Assembly (NCBI GenBank): GCA_034505495.1
Contig: JAPDQV010000034.1
Span: 1-38,756 of the forward strand
From: a candidate division KSB1 bacterium
GTDB lineage: Bacteria; Zhuqueibacterota; Zhuqueibacteria; Residuimicrobiales; Krinioviventaceae
DNA: 38,756 nucleotides
Direction: 5' to 3'
Made by a program: the position numbers and the translations under genes. Numbering within the stretch: position 1 is the first letter of the stretch; every line of letters begins with the position of its first letter. Under the pieces are notes generated by a model. It saw only the letters and a program-made list of their open reading frames with translations, was not told where the DNA came from and did no database searches. Positions 31,525 to 38,756 of the stretch are shown piece by piece.

Positions 31525-34275
31525 ATGCCGATCATTTTTCGCAGACTTTACAGGAAATGGCCTTACGCCGTTTTGATCTGTTTTGCGCTGCAGGCCTTTG
31601 GCGCAATTACCCCAACGCACCTTACCTGCGAGTATCTTTCGGCCCCGCTGATTGACATTCCTCATCCGCGGCTGGCCTGGATCAACATCGCCGAGGAGGG
31701 CGTGCGCGGTCAATGTCAGACCGCCTGGCAGGTACGCGTCGCCTCATCGCCGGAGCTTTTGGAAAAGCCGGATCTTTGGGACAGCGGCCGCATCGAATCC
31801 GATCAGTCGACGCGCGTACCCTACGCAGGCAGGCCGCTGAAATCGCGGCAGGAGTGCTGGTGGCAGGTGCGGGTCTGGGATCGCGACGGCAAGCCGTCAG
31901 CCTGGAGCAAACCGGCGCACTGGCGCATGGGCCTTATGCATCCCGACGAGTGGCAGGCGCAGTGGATCGGCGCTCCCTGGCAGGGTGAGGAGGCACTCCC
32001 CAAACCGCCAGGCGGACCGGATGCCTATCCGACCGAACTGCCGCCGCCGGCGCCGCTGCTGCGCAAAAGCTTTCACCTGGATAAACCGGTCGAACAGGCG
32101 GTGGTTTTTGTCACCGGCCTCGGATATTTTGAGTTTTACTGCAACGGCACCAAGATCGGCGACGACGAGCTGGTTCCCAATCAAACCAATTACGGCCGAC
32201 GCCCCCAGCTCATCCATGAAAATATTCCGCTTCCCGACCAGTTTCGCGAATACCGGGTCATGTATTTGGCCTACGACGTGACCCGGCAGCTCCGCAAGGG
32301 CGAGAACGTCATCGGCGCAATTTTGGGAAACGGCTTTTACAACGCGCCGAAATATTGGACCGCCTCCTACGGTTCACCGCGCTTCATTTGTCAACTGCAC
32401 ATAAAATTTCAGGACGGCAGCGAAGCGGTCGTTGTCAGCGACGGGAGCTGGAAAGCGGCGGAGAGCCCGATCCGCATGGATTTGGTCTACCACGGCGAAA
32501 AATACGACGCTCGCCTGGAGCAGGACGGCTGGTGTTCTCCAGGCTTTGAGGATTCCAATTGGCGGCCGGTCGCTCTGCGCCGGGCGCCGGAGGGTAAGCT
32601 TTGCGCTCACACCTCCCCTACCGACAAGGTGACGCTGCGCCTGCCGCCCAAGCGGGTAAAAAAGCTCGCCGGGGACGTTTGGCGGGTCGATTTCGGCGTC
32701 GAGATTTCCGGCCGCGTGCGACTGCGCAATTTCAGCGGACCGGCGGGACGGCAGATCGAAATCAAGTATTTGAGCAACACTTACTCCGGTGATCACTTTT
32801 ATATTTTCAGCGGCAAACCAACATGCGAATATGCCCCTCGCTTCAACTGGTTCGTCTTTAGCGCCGTCGAAATTCACAATTGGCCGGGAGTACTAAAGCC
32901 GGAGCAGATTATCGCCGAAGCGATCAATACCGACCTTGAAGAGACCGGCCGTTTCGTCACCTCCAATGCGTTGATCAATGAAATCGATAAAATCTGGCAC
33001 CGCAGCCAGCTGGACAACATGCACGGCGGTCTGGCGAGCGACTGTCCGCACCGCGAGCGCGCCGGCTACACCGGCGACGGCCAAGTCGCCTGCGTGACCG
33101 TCATGCATCACTTTGATGCGCAGGCATTTTATCAGAAATGGATTGCCGATATGCGCGGCGCGCAGCTGCCGGACGGCTATGTGCCCAACGGTGCACCGTG
33201 GGAACCGGGCTGCGGCGGCGGACCAGCCTGGGGCGCTGCGATCTGCATCATGCCGTGGGAATTTTATCTGCACTACGGTTCACGTGATATGCTCGAAGAT
33301 AATTACGAGGCCATGAAAGGCTATGTGGGCTATCTGCAAAGCTGGGTCAACGAGGCAGGCATCATGCATTCACAGCGCGTCGGTCGCGACGGCAGACCTT
33401 TGCGGTGGTTCAACCTCGGCGACTGGGCTTTACCGGGCGAGCCCCTGCGCGACGATTTGGTGCACACTTTTTACCTCTGGCGCTGCGCCGACTTGACCGC
33501 CAAGGCCGCTCGTGCGCTCGGCAAGCCGGAAGCCGCCGTTTATGAGGCTTTGGCCGAACGAACGCGGCGGGCTTTTCATCTCGCTTTTTTTGATCCTCAA
33601 AGCGGCAGTTACGGCACCTCCGGCGGCGATGTGCTGGCGCTGCGCATGGGCGTTCCGGACTCGGTCCGGCCGCGCGTCGTGGCCGCGCTCAAAAAGAATA
33701 TCGAAAAGAACAACGGCCATCTGGATACCGGCATCTTTGGTACGCAGTTTTTCTTCGAAGTCCTATCGGAGAATGGTCTTCATGACCTTGCCTGGCAGGC
33801 AATGACAAAAACCACTTTTCCCAGCTACGGCTTTTGGCTCAAGGACGGCGCGACGACCACGCGCGAGCATTGGGACAACCGCGGCTCGCATAATCACCCC
33901 ATGTTCGGCGGCGGACTGGTGTGGCTTTACCGAAAACTCGCCGGCATGAGCACCGATCCGGACCACCCCGGCTATCGGCATATCTTGTTCAAGCCGCAGC
34001 CGGTCGCCGGACTCGATTCGGTTCTCTATTTCAATCGTACGCCTTACGGCGAAGCGGGCATCGTTTGGCGGCAGAAAAACGGCTTCAGTATGGACATTCA
34101 GGTGCCGGTGGGTTGTCGGGCAACGGTTTATGTGCCGGCCGATCGTCCGGAGCAAGTATTCGAAAGCGGCAAACCGGCCGGGCAGGCAAATACCATCTCC
34201 TTCCAAAGAATTGAAAATGGCTATGCGGTATACCTTGTGGGCAGCGGAAAGTATTCTTTCCAAGTCGTTTTGTGA
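31525..34275 (+). CDS. Secreted alpha-L-rhamnosidase, GH78
   Basis: Hydrolyses terminal alpha-L-rhamnose from plant or bacterial glycans. A signal peptide (about 1-27) precedes 890 mature residues. The domains are an N-terminal fibronectin-like domain (about 30-140, LTCEYLSAPLIDIPHPRLAW), a Bac_rhamnosid_N beta domain (about 160-370), a concanavalin-like domain, the (alpha/alpha)6 catalytic barrel (about 470-800) and a C-terminal beta domain. The catalytic region SDCPHRERAGYTGDGQ at about 506-521 carries the conserved acidic residues. The length fits large GH78 enzymes. With the nearby esterase and DUF1080 protein it suggests degradation of rhamnose-rich polysaccharide. Confidence 0.95.
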   Translation: MPIIFRRLYRKWPYAVLICFALQAFGAITPTHLTCEYLSAPLIDIPHPRLAWINIAEEGVRGQCQTAWQVRVASSPELLEKPDLWDSGRIESDQSTRVPYAGRPLKSRQECWWQVRVWDRDGKPSAWSKPAHWRMGLMHPDEWQAQWIGAPWQGEEALPKPPGGPDAYPTELPPPAPLLRKSFHLDKPVEQAVVFVTGLGYFEFYCNGTKIGDDELVPNQTNYGRRPQLIHENIPLPDQFREYRVMYLAYDVTRQLRKGENVIGAILGNGFYNAPKYWTASYGSPRFICQLHIKFQDGSEAVVVSDGSWKAAESPIRMDLVYHGEKYDARLEQDGWCSPGFEDSNWRPVALRRAPEGKLCAHTSPTDKVTLRLPPKRVKKLAGDVWRVDFGVEISGRVRLRNFSGPAGRQIEIKYLSNTYSGDHFYIFSGKPTCEYAPRFNWFVFSAVEIHNWPGVLKPEQIIAEAINTDLEETGRFVTSNALINEIDKIWHRSQLDNMHGGLASDCPHRERAGYTGDGQVACVTVMHHFDAQAFYQKWIADMRGAQLPDGYVPNGAPWEPGCGGGPAWGAAICIMPWEFYLHYGSRDMLEDNYEAMKGYVGYLQSWVNEAGIMHSQRVGRDGRPLRWFNLGDWALPGEPLRDDLVHTFYLWRCADLTAKAARALGKPEAAVYEALAERTRRAFHLAFFDPQSGSYGTSGGDVLALRMGVPDSVRPRVVAALKKNIEKNNGHLDTGIFGTQFFFEVLSENGLHDLAWQAMTKTTFPSYGFWLKDGATTTREHWDNRGSHNHPMFGGGLVWLYRKLAGMSTDPDHPGYRHILFKPQPVAGLDSVLYFNRTPYGEAGIVWRQKNGFSMDIQVPVGCRATVYVPADRPEQVFESGKPAGQANTISFQRIENGYAVYLVGSGKYSFQVVL

Positions 34276-34702
34276 AGAATAGTGCACTCCCTGCTTTTGT
34301 TTTCAAGGCAGAGAAACGAAGAGGTTTATCATTTCATTGATGCGCGGCTCCATCTTTTTCATAGATCCACGCGATACAATTGCAGGCATGCTGCCAAGGC
34401 AACGATTCTAATCAGGATTCACCGGCCGGGCAGCGGGGCAATGAGGCCGAGAGTAAATAACGGATCGATCTTGCAAAGACCGAACGCATCAACACCGGTC
34501 GTTCCTTTGCCATTGCCGTATACAACATGCAACAACGAAAGCCGATGGATTCCATAATGGAAGCTCTTCTTTTTGTTCCCCTTTTATTTTTGGGCTTGCG
34601 GCATTTCAGCCCTTTTTTAAAAGTCCACAAAGCATAACCGTATGCTCTCTTCTCCAAACGTGCTGATCGATCAAGTGTCGGATAATTTTTGTCCTTGCTT
34701 TC
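34276..34702. other. AT-rich spacer upstream of the regulator set
   Basis: No gene is convincing. A minus frame at 34412-34759 has no family pattern. The stretch is more AT-rich than its surroundings and holds a plus-strand terminator. Confidence 0.45.
34592..34618 (+). terminator. Terminator downstream of the rhamnosidase gene
   Basis: GGGCT (34592-34596) and AGCCC (34608-34612) form a short stem with an 11-nt loop, followed by TTTTTT. It is 317 bp after the rhamnosidase stop and shields the next gene set from readthrough. Confidence 0.55.
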
Positions 34703-34747
34703 TTGACAAAAAATATTTTTATTGTTAACAAATTCATATAATGAATT
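34703..34747 (+). promoter_or_regulatory. Putative promoter and two palindromes before the 363-residue protein
   Basis: TTGACA (34703-34708) is followed 17 bp later by TAACAA (34726-34731), a poor -10. Two palindromes overlap and follow it: TTGTTAACAA (34722-34731) and AATTCAT-ATA-ATGAATT (34731-34747). The layout fits a promoter covered by a regulator. Confidence 0.45.
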
Positions 34748-34771
34748 ACGAATTGTCACCGCAAAGAAGCC

Positions 34772-35863
34772 ATGCCGCCCCCGAAATGGACGCCGGAATC
34801 GGTCCTCGAGTGGATTACCAAAATTTGCGTTTCGGAAGACGAGGCTGCGGTTGAACGATTGGCCGCGGTTTGTCGAGAAATGGGAGCGGCGATTCTAAAG
34901 TATTTAGAATTCAAGGGGTGTCATTTCAGCGAGTGCGGGGAAACGACAGAATATCGGCAATTAGCTTGTACGGGAATTTCTTACTTATTTTATAGAGAGA
35001 CAGGGGGAAGTTATCCTTATCTAAAAAAGCTTTTTTTACCGCTGTTGGAGAGGCAGGCATCGGCAGAAGAAGTTTTGTTCTTATTGCGTCGAGTACTCTT
35101 CCGCCTGATGCGCCAGCAGGTATGCCGCCTGCTTCAAGAACGTGATCCCGACGGAACACGAGTGCGGCGTAATGTCTGCCTAGCCGCGCAGAAGATAAAA
35201 GGGGTAAAGCTGAATCGCGACATCGGTCAGACGATTGAATATTACCCCCCGAATCTGCCGGCCGGATTGAGTTTTGTCTATCCGCCCTGGGATATTTTGC
35301 AAGCAGCGATGGTGGAATTCCGGCCGCAAATGACCGTTGATCAATTACTAGGCGTTTTGCTAAAGAAATTGATTCTGCTGCTTGGAAAGCCGATTATCCT
35401 CAACGTTACGGAAGCGTCGGAATTAATTACGCAATACTACAAAGCAATCCAAGACCCTGATTCGCTCTTGGACGAGCCATCGTTAATGGATCTTTACCCG
35501 CTTTTGCGGCGATGTTGGGCTGCAGCCGAACAATCCTTGCGCGTCATTCAAAACCTGCTGCAGAGCCAATATATCGAGAAACAAAAGCTGACCGATTTTG
35601 AAGCCTTGGCATTATTTACCGTGTTTAAAGAAACAATGCTTGCCCGACTGCAGAGCGAGGATCCCGATTTCCCGATCTCGGTAGAGGTTTTGCGCCGGTG
35701 GTGGCCGGAACTGGAGGATAAGCGATATCATCAACAGATACGCCCTTTGTTGGATTACCTGACTCGGGTTTATCGACAGGAGATGCAGAAGAGGTTGATG
35801 CGATTTCTGCAACCCGACAAGCCGAGACCCAAAGGCCCCAAAAATCGAAAACCTGATGAGTAA
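34772..35863 (+). CDS. Helical protein of unknown family, probable regulator
   Basis: A 363-residue protein with no family that I recognise. It is predicted mostly alpha-helical, with many Leu, Arg and Glu residues and no signal peptide or membrane helix. The N-terminal half (about 10-140) includes FLLRRVLFRLMRQQVCRLLQE, whose spacing recalls a sigma-70 region 2 helix, but no DNA-binding motif can be defended. The C-terminal tail is basic and proline-rich (PDKPRPKGPKNRKPDE). The start has only a weak AAGAAG. It lies 287 bp before a zinc-motif protein on the same strand, so a regulator/anti-regulator pair is possible. That is inference from position. Confidence 0.7.
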   Translation: MPPPKWTPESVLEWITKICVSEDEAAVERLAAVCREMGAAILKYLEFKGCHFSECGETTEYRQLACTGISYLFYRETGGSYPYLKKLFLPLLERQASAEEVLFLLRRVLFRLMRQQVCRLLQERDPDGTRVRRNVCLAAQKIKGVKLNRDIGQTIEYYPPNLPAGLSFVYPPWDILQAAMVEFRPQMTVDQLLGVLLKKLILLLGKPIILNVTEASELITQYYKAIQDPDSLLDEPSLMDLYPLLRRCWAAAEQSLRVIQNLLQSQYIEKQKLTDFEALALFTVFKETMLARLQSEDPDFPISVEVLRRWWPELEDKRYHQQIRPLLDYLTRVYRQEMQKRLMRFLQPDKPRPKGPKNRKPDE

Positions 35864-36150
35864 TAGCTGAATCCAAAAAACGGTGCTGATGGCAGGAGAG
35901 GTAATTCGTCGCTTTAAAGGCAAACTGCGAAGAATAATTCATCCGTCGAAATCTGAATAAGCGATTGTAACCCCAAGCCGAAAGTAAAATATTATAACAT
36001 GACGGGTTGAGCAGATTAAGTCAAATTTTTCGTAAGTTTATTTTTATTATAAGAATAGCCCGCTTAGGAAATGACTGTATCTTGTAGCGCACGAAAAAAA
36101 TTTTATGATGAGCCCTTCATTGCAAATATATACTATATAGAGGAAACGGG
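35864..36150. other. AT-rich intergenic region before the zinc-motif gene
   Basis: 287 bp without a gene. It contains several TATAAT-like sequences (for example around 36045-36055 and TATACT at 36129) but no matched -35 box. An independent promoter for the second half of the set is likely but not identified. Confidence 0.4.
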
Positions 36151-36972
36151 GTGGTAATGCGAACGACAGTATGCTTGGACGTACAGGAGATCGAGCGGCT
36201 GGTTCTGGGGGTCAAGGCGATCAGCCAACCCATTCGAGCGCATCTCCTGGAGTGTGACCGATGCCGAGAGTATTACCTGGCGCTGCGGGCGATCTATAGC
36301 GCGATCAGCATGTACGGGGGAAACGCCCCAGCCGAAAGCGGCTCCCGCATGTCCGAGGTTCGCATCCTGCATCTCTTTCCTCTGACCGGGGCAAATGGAT
36401 GTTCGAACCGCCGTTTGGCCGCAAAGGGGGGGCGGCCAAACGGATCTGTTACGGTTTTCAGTTTTACCGATCGGGAACAAGGGTATGTCGGTCGACTGAT
36501 GCACGATGCGGCAAGCGGTCGGTTGCAGTTTTATTTGTTGGCCGACGATATGGCCAAAACGCGCGGCATCCAGATACATCTGCCCGAAGCCGGCTTGAGC
36601 GGCATCACGGACGCCGAAGGCAGGATCGATTTCGGACCCATGGAAGCGCCGGAGTGTCATGAAATTCAGATTGTCCTGCCGCGCGCCGTAATCTTTCTCG
36701 AACCCCTCGATCCGTTTGCGGAAAAAAGCCGCGAACAACATCAATTTATCTTAAAGGACATTGAAGACAGCGACATAGAAATTTCCGTCAGTCGGGACAA
36801 GCCAGGGAGATATATTCTTTCTTTTCGCCGAATCGACGGCCGACCGGCGCTGCGTGAACTCAAAGTGGTTGCGATTACGGATCTGCGCACCTTCGAATCG
36901 CCGGCTGAAAGAGGGGTGGCAGTGATACAGACAATGGATCCCGAACGGCTGCTCAAGATTCACATCTATTGA
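36151..36972 (+). CDS. Soluble zinc-motif protein (anti-sigma-like N-terminus), unknown C-terminus
   Basis: A 273-residue protein. The N-terminus has H31-x3-C35-x2-C38, the ZAS/zf-HC2 signature of zinc anti-sigma factors (in IRAHLLECDRCREYY), and C8 could be the fourth ligand. Unlike most of that family it has no membrane helix. The remainder is beta-rich and includes GLSGITDAEGRIDFG, a carboxypeptidase-regulatory-like turn. GTG 36151 is chosen since AGAGGA is 7 nt upstream; ATG 36157 would be 13 nt away. It ends 9 bp before the next gene, so the two are cotranscribed. The partner is unknown. Confidence 0.75.
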   Translation: MVMRTTVCLDVQEIERLVLGVKAISQPIRAHLLECDRCREYYLALRAIYSAISMYGGNAPAESGSRMSEVRILHLFPLTGANGCSNRRLAAKGGRPNGSVTVFSFTDREQGYVGRLMHDAASGRLQFYLLADDMAKTRGIQIHLPEAGLSGITDAEGRIDFGPMEAPECHEIQIVLPRAVIFLEPLDPFAEKSREQHQFILKDIEDSDIEISVSRDKPGRYILSFRRIDGRPALRELKVVAITDLRTFESPAERGVAVIQTMDPERLLKIHIY

Positions 36973-36981
36973 GGGTACCCC

Positions 36982-38756
36982 GTGAAGACCGCCCTGGAAC
37001 TCGAGCTTGAAGCCGTTCAACTCGCCGATCGCCTGGATTCCGGCAACCCCTATCTCAATCGACTTTATTTCCTGCACTTTTTCTCCCCCATGCTCGAAGA
37101 TGATCCAACGCGTTGGCTTTCTTATCGACGTCAGTTCATATCCTACTTGCCTCATCTATGCAGCGGCTTGAATCAGTGCGGTTGGGATCCCGTCGATCTT
37201 GAGCGCCTGCTCGATATTGTCCGTGCCTTTCACGGCTGCTGTGCGGAACAGGAAACTCTGGTATTCGATGCCGAGCAGCAACTCCGAACCGCCTGCGCTC
37301 TCCATTATCTGCATGTCGGCGAGCCCGAGCGCGCAGCTGCAGTGTTAGGATGGCCGCCTCCTGCCGAAATCGGCGCCGACGTATACGATCGCCTTCTCTC
37401 GATTGCACCGGCGGAACAAAGTCGGGATGATCTGCTTGCCGCGGCGGCTGCCATGCGCGCGGCTCTGAATGCGTTTCGCGTCGGATCTCTCAAAGTGGTA
37501 TTGCTCGCCGGTCAAGGCGAACAAACCGTCGGCGTTCTGCTGCCGCTGCATGCTCAGGCAAAGGAGCGGCCTGCGGACGCCGAAGAGGACCGCGTGCTTT
37601 TGAACAACACCGTACCGCTGCAGCACGGCAGCCTTTTGTGGTCGCTTTACGATGCGTTGGCTGCAGCGCGCGCCGCCATGTCGGAGCCGGTTGCGGCAAG
37701 CTATTATTCCTATCAGTTTTCCGTTGCGGATAAAGAAGCGGAACTGATCGGCCCCTCAATGAGCTTGGCCGCTGCGGTTTGTGCCTGGGCGGCCGCCGGC
37801 AACCGCTACTATCGCCTGGCCAGATATCTGTTCAACCAGAACGCCGTCGTCACCGGCACGATCGATGCCGACGGATGCGTCAAATCGGTGGACGAAAAAG
37901 GGCTGGCCGCCAAATTACGTACCGTCTTTTTTTCGCCGGTAGAGCGGATCTTTGTGCCGCAGGACAACCTACCGTTTGCCCTGCGATATCTCGGCGAGCT
38001 GCAGAAGCGCTATCCCAAGCGGCAGCTGTCGGTGCAGGGAATCGGCACGTTGGAGCAGGCGCTGCGCGACCGCAACCTGGTGCAGACCAGGCCGCTGACC
38101 CCGACTCTACGCCTGATCTCCCATACCCGCCGCCTGAAACGTAAAGGCCTCAAAAGCGCGGTTTTGGCGGCTTTCGTATTTCTTCTCCTGCTGCTCAGCC
38201 TCGATCCTTTCGGTTGGCGGCAGGACCGCCGACCGGCAACCTTCGACGTACTCAACAGCGAATTTATTGTTAAAAACGCTGCAGGTGAGATTTTATGGAA
38301 ATATGATTTCGGCGTTCAATTAAATCGGAGAAAATATACAGAAATTCAGCAATACTACCCCACCGTGCTTTTTGATGACATCGACGACGACGGCAAAATC
38401 GAAGTCATTATGGGTACGGACGAAATATCCCACGAGTCAATCGACGGTCGAGTGTTCTGCTTTGCGCATAACGGCCGTCTGCGCTGGATAGCCAAGCCGC
38501 ACCATGCCGTACGCTTTGGAAGGTATGACTATCAGGATCGCTTTTATATCGCAAAGATCATTGTCATCAAAACCCGAAAAGGGAAAAGATTGGCAGTCAC
38601 TGCAATACACCGACCGTTTTTCCCATCACCGCTGACGATTTTAACACCGGCAGGAGAACAGGTTGGCCAGTTTTGGCATGCCGGCCATGCTCATGAATTA
38701 ATCGCCTACGATTTTGACAAAGACGGCGACGAGGAAATTTTCTACGGCGGCTGCCG
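36982..38756 (+). CDS. Lon-like (S16) domain, one membrane helix, exported FG-GAP repeats (partial)
   Basis: The frame is open from GTG 36982 (GAGGG upstream) to the window end: 591 codons with no stop. Residues 1-170 are helical and unrecognised. Residues about 175-370 resemble the Lon protease domain. The nucleophile motif GPS is present with S259 (IGPSMSLAAAV). A TG-x-I-x-x-x-G strand (VVTGTIDADG) leads to candidate lysine K306 (VDEKGLAAKL), followed by IFVPQDN and TLEQAL. A basic stretch (RRLKRKGLK) and a helix (about 391-408) place the N-terminus in the cytoplasm. After it, DxDxDG calcium loops (D466-G471, D577-G582) mark FG-GAP/VCBS-type repeats outside. S259 and K306 are 47 apart (43 in E. 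coli Lon), so activity is possible but unproven. Confidence 0.75.
   Translation, partial: MKTALELELEAVQLADRLDSGNPYLNRLYFLHFFSPMLEDDPTRWLSYRRQFISYLPHLCSGLNQCGWDPVDLERLLDIVRAFHGCCAEQETLVFDAEQQLRTACALHYLHVGEPERAAAVLGWPPPAEIGADVYDRLLSIAPAEQSRDDLLAAAAAMRAALNAFRVGSLKVVLLAGQGEQTVGVLLPLHAQAKERPADAEEDRVLLNNTVPLQHGSLLWSLYDALAAARAAMSEPVAASYYSYQFSVADKEAELIGPSMSLAAAVCAWAAAGNRYYRLARYLFNQNAVVTGTIDADGCVKSVDEKGLAAKLRTVFFSPVERIFVPQDNLPFALRYLGELQKRYPKRQLSVQGIGTLEQALRDRNLVQTRPLTPTLRLISHTRRLKRKGLKSAVLAAFVFLLLLLSLDPFGWRQDRRPATFDVLNSEFIVKNAAGEILWKYDFGVQLNRRKYTEIQQYYPTVLFDDIDDDGKIEVIMGTDEISHESIDGRVFCFAHNGRLRWIAKPHHAVRFGRYDYQDRFYIAKIIVIKTRKGKRLAVTAIHRPFFPSPLTILTPAGEQVGQFWHAGHAHELIAYDFDKDGDEEIFYGGC

Noticed and set aside
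34737..34742. Perfect TATAAT as the -10 box for the 363-residue gene
   Set aside because: No -35 box lies 16-18 bp upstream; TTGACA is 28 bp away. It is better explained as the centre of the second palindrome.
34412..34759. 115-codon minus-strand frame upstream of the regulator set
   Set aside because: No ribosome-binding site or known family; it runs across the plus-strand terminator and palindromes.
36129..36134. TATACT as a promoter for the zinc-motif gene
   Set aside because: Transcription would start at the ribosome-binding site itself (36139-36144), leaving no usable leader.

Overview
The window comes from a bacterial chromosome. Genes are densely packed, often with 4-8 bp overlaps, and GTG and TTG starts are common. 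A Gram-negative envelope is suggested by lipoprotein signals, a small barrel-like outer-membrane protein, a periplasmic amidase, GmhA and a Bat-type membrane protein. A bacterial group II geranylgeranylglyceryl-phosphate synthase, DUF1080 proteins, a GH78 rhamnosidase and a Bat protein together suggest an uncultured member of the FCB superphylum (Calditrichota/KSB1-like). That placement is an inference and no marker in the window proves it.

Region 1 (1-19223, all minus strand) is housekeeping. In transcription order: a promoter, tRNA-Glu, tRNA-Arg(ACG), tadA, a terminator, tRNA-Ser(CGA), tRNA-Ser(GGA), tRNA-Ala(CGC), a large Alu-type SRP RNA, dnaX, ybaB/ebfC, recR, pgpA, cinA, thpR, recA, recX, a Cys/Met-metabolism PLP enzyme, alaS, GGGPS, a PHP-type phosphatase, gmhA, a Bat-like vWA protein, hflX, an NtrC-type sigma-54 activator and the 5' end of folC. 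Three arrangements stand out. The CCA end of tRNA-Arg(ACG) touches the start codon of tadA, whose product edits that tRNA. dnaX carries a run of ten A residues after which both alternative frames stop quickly. The SRP RNA is the long form with an Alu domain.

Region 2 (19182-31172) is accessory. It holds an alpha/beta hydrolase overlapping a CpeT/CpcT-family protein in an apparent non-phototroph, a divergent PIN-domain protein, a Tat-exported Mn-type superoxide dismutase, YhbY, a LysM-like/Amidase_3 protein, a barrel-like protein, a beta-propeller lipoprotein, a metallo-beta-lactamase-fold hydrolase, a PsiE-family membrane protein, a DEAD-box helicase, a tandem DUF1080 protein and a nitroreductase. 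Two long spacers (19182-19731 and 28480-29180) contain no convincing gene.

Region 3 (31525-38756, plus strand) starts with a secreted GH78 alpha-L-rhamnosidase. A three-gene set follows: a 363-residue helical protein of unknown family; a soluble protein with an anti-sigma-like H-x3-C-x2-C zinc motif; and a protein running off the window that joins a cytoplasmic Lon-like (S16) domain, one membrane helix and exported FG-GAP-like calcium-binding repeats. I find no described system with this combination. It is the best candidate for a new signalling module, possibly an extracytoplasmic sensor coupled to a cytoplasmic protease acting on a soluble regulator.
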